This document shows, piece after piece, positions 25,075-30,787 of a stretch of 30,787 nucleotides of DNA. The translations under genes and the position numbers were made by a program. The stretch is from assembly GCA_013375385.1 (NCBI GenBank), contig JABXJY010000003.1, forward strand, positions 1 to 30,787. Direction: 5' to 3'. This stretch comes from Desulfobacterales bacterium. GTDB lineage: Bacteria > Desulfobacterota > DSM-4660 > Desulfatiglandales > B25-G16. The stretch's first letter is position 1, and each line of letters opens with the position of its first letter. Under the pieces are notes generated by a model. The model was given only the letters and a program-made list of their open reading frames with translations, had not been told where the DNA came from and did not search any database.

Positions 25075-27329
25075 TGGAACAAGACACAGAAGAAAACATA
25101 GATATTCGTGATTACCTGCGCGTAATTCGGAAACGCAGGTGGACTATTATCACCGTTTTTTCCATCATTGTGGCCACCGTCATCATCCATGTCTTTACCA
25201 GTCCCCCCATTTACGAGGCGACTACCAGGCTGATTATCGACAAGGAAAATCCGAATGTAGTCTCCATCCAGGAAGTCATGGCCATTGATGCCTCCGGTAC
25301 CGACTACTACCAGACCCAGTATAAGATCATCGAAAGCCGTACCGTGGCCCGGGAGGCTATAAGGCGCCTCCAGTTGGAAGAGAGCGGGGAGTTTTTCCCA
25401 AAGGAAAAAGATGACATAATATCCAACCTGAAACGTTCTATTAAGGATACCATTACTTTCTGGAAGGATTCGATTGCTTCCCTGCTCAGAACCCAAGAGG
25501 AGATAACTTCAGAATCTGGCACCGTGGAAGGATACGAGCCAGATTCCTCCCTCGTATCCAATTTTATCCAAAGGATAAGAGTTAACCCTATCCGTAACAG
25601 CCGTCTTGTGGATGTCAGCTTTGAGGCCAAAGACCCTGCGCTGGCTGCCAAGATCGTAAACACCCTCGCCAATGCCTATATCAATCAAAACCTTGAGACC
25701 AAGCTCAGGGCTGTCCAGGATGCGGTGAAGTGGCTTCACAACCGGATCGAAGAGGAGCGCAAGAGGGTGGGAAAGGCCGAGCATGCCCTGCTTCGATATA
25801 AAGAAAAACATAGCATTGTCACCGATTTTTCAAGCGATGTAGAAAAGATCACGGCCCAGAAACTTGCAGAGATGAACACCCAGCTCGTGGAGGCAGAATT
25901 AAAACGGGTTGAGGCGGAGACCCGTTACAAGCAAGCCATAGCCTTGATGGGTACTCCGGATATGCTGGACTCCATACCTGAGGTGCTGAATAACAAGTTG
26001 ATCTGGGAGATCAAATCAATGGAGGTAGAGTTATACAAGCGCAGGTCAGAACTTTCCGAGAAATACGGGCAAAAGCATCCACGGATGGTGGCTATAGAGT
26101 CAGAGCTGAGGACCCTTCAGAAACGGAGGACCCAGGAGGTGAATCGGGTAGTAAACTCCCTGAGAAATGAGTACAAGGTGGCACTGGCCAAGGAGAATTC
26201 CCTGAAGGCTGCCCTTGCAAAACAGAAGAAGGAATCACTCGAGCTCAATAAAAAGGCGATCGAGTATGGTGTTCTCAGGCGCGAGGCGGAAAGCGCCAGG
26301 CAGATGAATGAATTGTTGATCAAACGTTTCAAGGAGACCTCCCTGACCGAGGATATGAGGACAGGAAACATCCGGATCGTTGACAGGGCAGAGGTGCCAA
26401 AGGGCCCGGTAAAACCTCGGAAAGGGCTCAATATCCTCCTGGCTATTATTGTGGGTCTGGTAATGGGAGTCGGTCTTGCCTTCTTTTTCGAGTATCTGGA
26501 CAATACCATCAAGATCCCTGAAGACATAAAGCAACATCTCAAGATCCCCTATCTCGGTCCTGCACCTCTATTTTCTCCAGAAGGCAAAGGCAATCCAGAT
26601 GACGATACAGATCCAGAACTGGTGACCCTTCATTCCCCCAAGTCCACGGCAAGCGAATCATACCGCGGCATCCGTACAAGCATCCTTTTCTCTTCTGCCG
26701 AATCTGCACCTCAGGTAATCCTGATCAGCAGCGCGGCACCCCTGGAAGGAAAAACAATTACAACGGCAAATCTGGCGGTCACCATGGCCCAGGCCGACAG
26801 CAAGGTCATTGTCCTCGATTGCGACATGCGCAGGCCCAAGATGCATAAGCTCTTCGGCATAGCAAAGGATTGCGGGGTCTCGAACCTCTTGGTGGGGAGC
26901 AGCGATGCCGAGGAGGCCATTTTTCATACCCGAATACCCAAGCTGGATATCATCCCCAGTGGTCCCATCCCTCCGAACCCTTCCGAGATACTGGGATCGA
27001 CTCGCATGGCCACTCTGCTCAATGACCTCCGGAAACAATATGCACATATTCTCATCGATTCTTCCCCATCTACGGCGGTAACGGATGCGGTGGTTCTCTC
27101 GAAATGGGTGGACGGCGTGGTTCTGGTGATTCGTGCAGGTGATATGGCACGAGAAATCGCAAAGAATGGTATAGCCCAGTTTGAGGCCGTTGGGGCCCAT
27201 ATTCTCGGCGCAGTCTTGAACGGAGTAGATATGAGCAAGGACGGATACTACTCTTATTATCAGTATTATTACTACTATTATGGTGAGAACGGAGAAGAGA
27301 AGAAGTCTCGCAGGAAGAAAAGATCCTAA
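25074..27329 (+). CDS. wzc: Wzc-type chain-length protein fused to BY-kinase
   Basis: The N-terminal Wzz domain starts after IDIRDYLRVIRKRRWTII and its first membrane helix. A long periplasmic coiled coil runs from about residue 190 to 430, followed by the second helix (LLAIIVGLVMGVGLAFFFEY). The cytoplasmic BY-kinase carries Walker A SSAAPLEGKTITTANLA, Walker A' VIVLDCDMRRP, Walker B HILIDSSP and a C-terminal tyrosine cluster of ten Tyr within 13 residues (near 727-740) for autophosphorylation. It controls polymer length and export with Wza. The ATG at 25074 overlaps the previous stop. The phosphatase gene follows after 27 bases. Confidence 0.93.
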   Translation: MEQDTEENIDIRDYLRVIRKRRWTIITVFSIIVATVIIHVFTSPPIYEATTRLIIDKENPNVVSIQEVMAIDASGTDYYQTQYKIIESRTVAREAIRRLQLEESGEFFPKEKDDIISNLKRSIKDTITFWKDSIASLLRTQEEITSESGTVEGYEPDSSLVSNFIQRIRVNPIRNSRLVDVSFEAKDPALAAKIVNTLANAYINQNLETKLRAVQDAVKWLHNRIEEERKRVGKAEHALLRYKEKHSIVTDFSSDVEKITAQKLAEMNTQLVEAELKRVEAETRYKQAIALMGTPDMLDSIPEVLNNKLIWEIKSMEVELYKRRSELSEKYGQKHPRMVAIESELRTLQKRRTQEVNRVVNSLRNEYKVALAKENSLKAALAKQKKESLELNKKAIEYGVLRREAESARQMNELLIKRFKETSLTEDMRTGNIRIVDRAEVPKGPVKPRKGLNILLAIIVGLVMGVGLAFFFEYLDNTIKIPEDIKQHLKIPYLGPAPLFSPEGKGNPDDDTDPELVTLHSPKSTASESYRGIRTSILFSSAESAPQVILISSAAPLEGKTITTANLAVTMAQADSKVIVLDCDMRRPKMHKLFGIAKDCGVSNLLVGSSDAEEAIFHTRIPKLDIIPSGPIPPNPSEILGSTRMATLLNDLRKQYAHILIDSSPSTAVTDAVVLSKWVDGVVLVIRAGDMAREIAKNGIAQFEAVGAHILGAVLNGVDMSKDGYYSYYQYYYYYYGENGEEKKSRRKKRS

Positions 27330-27356
27330 AGCAGGTATGGCGAAAAAGTGTGAGCA

Positions 27357-28136
27357 TTGATAGACCTCCACTGTCATATTCTCCCCGGTGTGGATGACGG
27401 TGCCCGGTGTCCGGAAGAAAGTCTTGCCATGGCAAGAAAGGCGGTCGAGGACGGCATCCATACCATCGTGGCAACACCCCATACCCTCAATGGTATCTAC
27501 GTAAACCCTGTCACGGAAGTCACTTCAAGGGTAGCTGCCCTTGAAGAGGCCCTGTTGGGAAACCATATCAGGCTAAAGTTGTATGCGGGTGCTGATGTAC
27601 ACTTATGTCCCCGTGTGCTGAAGCGGATTGAAACCGGGGATGCCGGCACTATCAATAACGCCAGAAAATACATACTGCTAGAGTTCCCTCCGCAGACCAT
27701 ACCACCCGGAGTAAAGGAAGAAATCTTTTCTCTGAAACTCAATGGTATCACCCCCATTATCAGCCACTTGGAACGAAATGCCATCATACAACACGATTTG
27801 GATGTCATGTATGAACTTATTTCCACGGGAGCACTGTGCCAGGTGACGGCAATGAGCATCACCGGAGATTTTGGAGGCATGGTCATGCAGTGTGCTGAGA
27901 GGCTGTTAAAACACCGACTGGTTCATATGATTGCCAGCGATGCCCATTCTGCAGACAGGCGCCCGCCGGTCTTATCCCAGGCGGTTGCGGTCGCAACACA
28001 GATCCTTGGGAGCTTTGAGGATGCCGAGCGAATGGTCATCGATGTGCCTGCTTCCATCCTCTTGGGGGATATGCCTGAAATCCCTGAACCACTGCCTGCA
28101 AGACGAGGTCATGGTTTTCGGAAGAGGAGAAGTTGA
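27357..28136 (+). CDS. PHP-family (CpsB/CapC) tyrosine phosphatase
   Basis: The metal-binding motifs of the PHP family are present: DLHCHILPGVDDGA at residues 3-16, ATPHTLNGIYV, ISHLERN and the final IASDAHSADRRPP. Such manganese-dependent enzymes dephosphorylate the tyrosine tail of the BY-kinase, which closes the cycle that drives chain length and export. The start is TTG at 27357, because a TGA lies two codons upstream in frame and no ATG would keep the first metal site. Spacing to wzc is 27 bases. The extreme C terminus is basic (ARRGHGFRKRRS). Confidence 0.9.
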   Translation: MIDLHCHILPGVDDGARCPEESLAMARKAVEDGIHTIVATPHTLNGIYVNPVTEVTSRVAALEEALLGNHIRLKLYAGADVHLCPRVLKRIETGDAGTINNARKYILLEFPPQTIPPGVKEEIFSLKLNGITPIISHLERNAIIQHDLDVMYELISTGALCQVTAMSITGDFGGMVMQCAERLLKHRLVHMIASDAHSADRRPPVLSQAVAVATQILGSFEDAERMVIDVPASILLGDMPEIPEPLPARRGHGFRKRRS

Positions 28137-28755
28137 GCTACGGTAACTGCCGTATCAGAAAAAGTCTAGATTTTGGCAGCGATTCAGAGAAAATAATCGG
28201 ATATTTAGGTACGTTACAGGTAGAATCCAAATGTAACCCAAGGGTCGGAGCTACGGGCTTCCCAAGTCAGATAATGGATAGGTTGTGAGAATTCAAGGCC
28301 TTTCTAATGCTAATTTCTTAGTTCCCTACTATCCTTTCTGATCCGAAAATACTAGTGAAAATCACCCTATTTGCCTATTGTCTTTTCTGTGGGATTAGTG
28401 CATGTAATATAATAACAGATAACAATATGAGAGCTGAGAGCTCATAGCTTATTCTAGAAATACCAGGTGTTATTCAATAAAAACAAATAGTTATACATAA
28501 ATCAACCATGGAACTCACGGGGCGGAGCTGTGCTTGCGCAAAGCGCAGTGAGCACAGCACTCGCTATGCGCTCTGTTCACCCTGTGAAATGCCCGCCCTT
28601 TGAAATGCGAAGAATATTTCACCGGGACCCTCTGAGCCATACCCTATGCGCAAAATGCCATGCCCTCTGGTCTACGCACCATGAGATACGAGCTGACAAC
28701 TATGAGTCAAGAGCAGAAATTGACCCCATGCTTACACTGTCAGTGAGGTTCTAGA
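28137..28755. other. Gene-free region with degenerate palindromes and short repeats
   Basis: No supported gene is seen in these 619 bases. From 28527 to 28558 there is a strong nested palindrome: GCTGTGCT and TGCGC face GCGCA and AGCACAGC around AAA. After it come CCCTGTGAAATG and CCCTTTGAAATG units, a GAAAT...ATTTC hairpin and degraded TATGCTC-like or TATGAG-like units (28640-28710). CACTG-T-CAGTG (28735-28745) lies just ahead of the next gene. The region reads as decayed repeat DNA at the end of the polysaccharide block. Confidence 0.5.
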
Positions 28756-28926
28756 ATGGAAAGGATTGTTAACAAGTCGAAAACCTTCAAAGATGCTGAG
28801 GAGTGGGACATCCTTCAGCACATCCGAATGAGACCGGAAGAGAGACAAGCGGCCGCCACCAGACTTCGTGAGAGGGTCTACGGCACTGACGTACCGGACG
28901 TTAGGGAGACCCAAAAACGGAAATGA
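28756..28926 (+). CDS. 56-residue protein, partner of the downstream nucleotidyltransferase
   Basis: This small ORF encodes a charged, probably helical protein beginning MERIVNKSKTFKDAEEWD and containing MRPEERQAAATRLRERVYG and DVPDVRETQK. GAGG lies seven bases before the ATG. Its stop overlaps the start of the nucleotidyltransferase in an ATGA, so the two are made together. From memory, short proteins with the FKxAEEWD...MxPEER...RVYG pattern occur upstream of such nucleotidyltransferases; this needs a search. It may be the antitoxin or regulator of a toxin-antitoxin-like pair. It has no membrane or signal segment. Confidence 0.75.
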   Translation: MERIVNKSKTFKDAEEWDILQHIRMRPEERQAAATRLRERVYGTDVPDVRETQKRK

Positions 28927-29411
28927 AAGCCTCACATTTTTCGAAAGACACTCAAGAATTCTTGAGGCTTTTGGCCAAAGAGGAGGTCAAGTATGTCATT
29001 GCGGGTGGTGAAGCTGTCATTTATTACGGCTATGCCCGACTCACCGGGGATGTTGATTTTTTCTATGAACCTTCAAAAGAGAACGCACTGAGGTTATTCA
29101 AGGCATTAAATGAATTTTGGAGTGGAGATATTCCCGGAGTCGATACATTTGAAGAACTAATGCAAACCGGGATTGTTCTGCAGTTTGGCTCACCTCCTAA
29201 TCGTATTGATCTCGTGAGCATCATTGACGGCGTAACCTTCAAGGGGGTCTGGACGAACAGAACTATTACCCGCATAGAAATTGGAGGTGAGACGATTCCT
29301 GTGAACTTCATCGGACTGGATGAACTCATCAGGAACAAAGAGACCATGAAAAGGCCAAAAGACCTTGAAGACTTGAAGTACCTGAAAAAGGCAAGGAAAG
29401 AGATGAAATAA
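28923..29411 (+). CDS. Nucleotidyltransferase (MNT / AbiEii-like family)
   Basis: The 162-residue protein has the nucleotidyltransferase core: the glycine motif VIAGGEAVIYYGYARLTGDVDFFYEP, in which GG(x)n and the metal-binding DVD pair are intact, a third acidic strand RIDLVSII, and a C-terminal helix region LDELIRNKETMKRPKDLEDLKYL. It resembles the stand-alone nucleotidyltransferases related to AbiEii-type toxins and MNT proteins. Substrate is unknown. The ATG overlaps the stop of the 56-aa gene. No HEPN or AbiEi partner is adjacent. It is flanked on both sides by degenerate repeats, consistent with a mobile cassette. Confidence 0.8.
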   Translation: MKASHFSKDTQEFLRLLAKEEVKYVIAGGEAVIYYGYARLTGDVDFFYEPSKENALRLFKALNEFWSGDIPGVDTFEELMQTGIVLQFGSPPNRIDLVSIIDGVTFKGVWTNRTITRIEIGGETIPVNFIGLDELIRNKETMKRPKDLEDLKYLKKARKEMK

Positions 29412-29636
29412 AGAAGGCTTACCCAGATCAAATTTTACACCTTGCGGTTTTTATACATAGCCCATGCTCTCTGCTCCTAGCCCTGACACCTATGAGCTAA
29501 TATAACGGGTAACCGGCATTACCACCGTCTCCCCTTTTAGTCTGCGCCTGTCCCGCCCGCCCTGTGAAATGTGAAGCTATTTGACCAGGCTCGTCGTCAA
29601 AATAGTCTGCGTGTGTCCGCGGCTCAAAAATATTCG

Positions 29637-29770
29637 ATGAAAAAGCAACCATCTAGATGGATCTTGATATTTGGGGCTCGTCCCAACTTCATGAAAATCG
29701 CCCCGAGTTGTGGGATGGAAGAGCATCTGAACGGATAGTAGATATATTAAGTGAGCATTTTAAGACTTAA
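29637..29770 (+). pseudogene. wecB: Internally deleted remnant of UDP-GlcNAc 2-epimerase
   Basis: The first 23 codons read as a WecB N terminus (RWILIFGARPNFMKIAP, the nucleotide-binding start). Directly after, in another frame from 29708, come the last 20 codons of the same family, LWDGRASERIVDILSEHF, followed by TAA. The roughly 330 codons normally between them are missing, and the join is out of frame, so in the first frame the product stops at 33 residues. WecB makes UDP-ManNAc for surface polysaccharides, so this scar fits an older, larger polysaccharide locus. Confidence 0.8.
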
Positions 29771-30134
29771 GGCCATTTACGATGTACAATTTACGGTTCA
29801 CGAAGTTAGTGGGATATCCATACGGCTGAGAGAGTCGCGAAAATACTGGCAAGGAGAAGTGGAAAAGCAGGAATTCCAAAGAAAAATTGTCAACATGAAG
29901 ATTTGAAAATACAGTTGGGAATAAGCTAAAAAGGAAATAACGTGCCCCATTTCCCATTTATAGGTAACCTGTAGATTGTCAAGAATTTATTTTTATTCTT
30001 CCCCATCTGTTCTGGTATTCATAGTCTCTTGAATCAAATATTTCCGGGACATGCCCGCACAAAGCTTCTGGTCTAGATTTCTGCTGGATGCTAATGTTTA
30101 TGAGCACAATAAAGGATTAAGAGGTAGGCAGGGA
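29771..30134. other. Gene-free region between the wecB remnant and the toxin gene
   Basis: No supported gene lies in these 364 bases. There is a short AT-rich near-repeat (TTTACGATGTACAATTTACGG, near 29775) and a weak hairpin AAGAAT...ATTCTT around 29980. An ORF from 30051 overlaps the toxin 3' end on the other strand and is not credible. Confidence 0.4.
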
Positions 30135-30416
30135 TTAGGGCTTGATTCTCTTTTGGACGTGCTGATAAACTTTCTTTCGGTGAATGATACCCAAAATGTG
30201 AATCTCATTACAGGATATTCTGAAAACAACGCAATAGTCTCCTACCCTTAATTTCCAGTATCCCTTGAGTGTTCGTTGTAATGGCTTACCATACATCTCC
30301 GGCTGATTGACTAAGCGTTCCTCGATGGCTCTCTTGATCATGTTCCTATTTTTTGCATCAATTTTAGGAAGATCGGATTTCTTAATGTCTGGGTGGTACT
30401 TGAGCTTGTATATCAT
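30135..30416 (-). CDS. RelE/ParE-family type II toxin
   Basis: The 93-residue protein has the compact RelE fold pattern: IYKLKYHPDIKKSDLPKID, a helical pair (RNMIKRAIEERLVNQPEMYG), then KPLQRTLKGYWKLRVGDYCVVFRI and HILGIIHRKKVYQ. The conserved basic and aromatic residues of ribosome-dependent mRNA interferases are present (KLRVGDY, VFRI, HRKxVY). RelE toxins cut mRNA in the ribosomal A site. The start MIYKLKYHP fits the family; an ATG at 30449 would overlap the antitoxin by 10 nt and add 11 residues. It is the second gene of the minus-strand pair. Confidence 0.88.
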   Translation of the reverse strand: MIYKLKYHPDIKKSDLPKIDAKNRNMIKRAIEERLVNQPEMYGKPLQRTLKGYWKLRVGDYCVVFRISCNEIHILGIIHRKKVYQHVQKRIKP

Positions 30417-30439
30417 AGCTTTTTCACGAAATCCAGATC

Positions 30440-30667
30440 TTAAGACCATACATCATTATGGGATAGCGCTTTAGAATCATTCCAAGATTTTTCTCTTTTT
30501 TCGGCAAATGCGGAAAGGGCCATATCCTCTTGAATTTCCAAGGCTTGTTTGAGCAAGTCCCTAACCTTACAGGACAATGAAACATTATCCTTTTCTGCTA
30601 AAAGTCGGACATTTTGGTAGAGAAAATTGTCCAAGACTACGTTTATACGTGGATTTTGAGCTGGCAT
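30440..30667 (-). CDS. Ribbon-helix-helix antitoxin
   Basis: The 75-residue protein begins with an RHH-like DNA-binding unit (PRINVVLDNFLYQNVRLLAEKDNVSLSCKVRDLLKQAL) and ends in a charged, probably flexible tail (AEKREKSWNDSKALS) that would cover the toxin. Such antitoxins neutralise the toxin and repress their own promoter. AAGGAGG sits six bases before the ATG. The toxin follows directly, within about 25 bases or overlapping. Confidence 0.85.
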   Translation of the reverse strand: MPAQNPRINVVLDNFLYQNVRLLAEKDNVSLSCKVRDLLKQALEIQEDMALSAFAEKREKSWNDSKALSHNDVWS

Positions 30668-30686
30668 GGGTCTTCCTCCTTACAAA

Positions 30687-30725
30687 GTTACCATTAAGTG
30701 TAACAATAATGGCACACCTTGTCAA
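30687..30725 (-). promoter_or_regulatory. Promoter and operator of the toxin-antitoxin pair
   Basis: On the minus strand TTGACA (30725-30720) and TACACT (30702-30697) are spaced by 17 bp. The inverted repeat GTTAC (30687-30691) / GTAAC (30700-30704) overlaps the -10, a natural site for the RHH antitoxin to block RNA polymerase. The promoter match is seen; the operator role is inferred. Confidence 0.75.
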
Positions 30726-30787
30726 ATCATAAACTGCCATTGTGAGTTCGGGGATGAAATATGAGGGATGTAGCTGCGAAACTGCCT

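Noticed and set aside
24849..25496. Minus-strand ORF of 215 aa
   Set aside because: It is opposite the Wza and Wzc genes, whose protein motifs are unambiguous.
26658..27482. Minus-strand ORF of 274 aa
   Set aside because: It is a shadow of the BY-kinase domain; its odd composition shows no domain.
30051..30251. Plus-strand ORF of 66 aa with a PIN-like LLDANVYE string
   Set aside because: It overlaps the RelE toxin end on the opposite strand, and the rest does not fit a PIN domain. No Shine-Dalgarno is present.
1..30787. CRISPR array or insertion sequence
   Set aside because: No regularly spaced repeats and no transposase gene are visible in the window.

Overview
The window looks like a chromosomal segment of a Gram-negative, diderm bacterium of moderate GC. 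It has a complete Tol-Pal module, an LPS-assembly LptD, TonB-type energisers, lipoproteins and a Wza/Wzc-type polysaccharide exporter. The gene mix (split Wza plus beta-barrel export pair, Thr-rich FecR protein, B12 uptake) fits a deltaproteobacterium or a related Desulfobacterota/Myxococcota-like lineage, but this is an inference and no marker in the window fixes it.

Left edge (1-1150): the last 46 nt of a tRNA-Thr(CGT) stand without their 5' half, the typical scar of a tRNA-targeting integrase, so the element should lie to the left of the window. Next to it is a zinc-finger/J-domain protein on the minus strand. Positions 1091-6460 hold a tol-pal operon (tolQ, tolR, tolA, tolB, pal, cpoB) behind a good sigma70-type promoter. 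Positions 6467-13712 hold envelope and housekeeping genes: an exo-muramidase (NamZ family, minus), folC, lptD, lgt (minus) and the 23S rRNA methyltransferase rlmD. rpsU (bS21) follows, with a near-consensus promoter and an unusual structured leader.

Positions 14136-19057 form one B12-uptake transcription unit: a cobalamin riboswitch with an intrinsic terminator, then btuF, btuC, btuD and a dedicated exbB-exbD-tonB set. No TonB-dependent receptor gene is present. A palindromic repeat occurs twice here, once in the btuF-btuC junction and once in frame inside tonB.

Positions 19213-28136 are an exopolysaccharide polymerisation/export block: an O-antigen-ligase-like membrane protein with a soluble C-terminal domain, a secreted FecR-domain protein ending in a poly-threonine tail, an outer-membrane beta-barrel, a Wza-type lipoprotein without a C-terminal helix, a fused BY-kinase (Wzc) and a PHP-type tyrosine phosphatase. 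The barrel/Wza pairing resembles the Wzp/Wza split exporters known in Myxococcus. No glycosyltransferase is present in the window.

The right end (28137-30787) is accessory and decaying. It holds degenerate palindromes and short repeats, a two-gene cassette (a 56-aa protein overlapping a nucleotidyltransferase), an internally deleted wecB remnant, and a RelE-type toxin with a ribbon-helix-helix antitoxin behind a clear promoter/operator on the minus strand.
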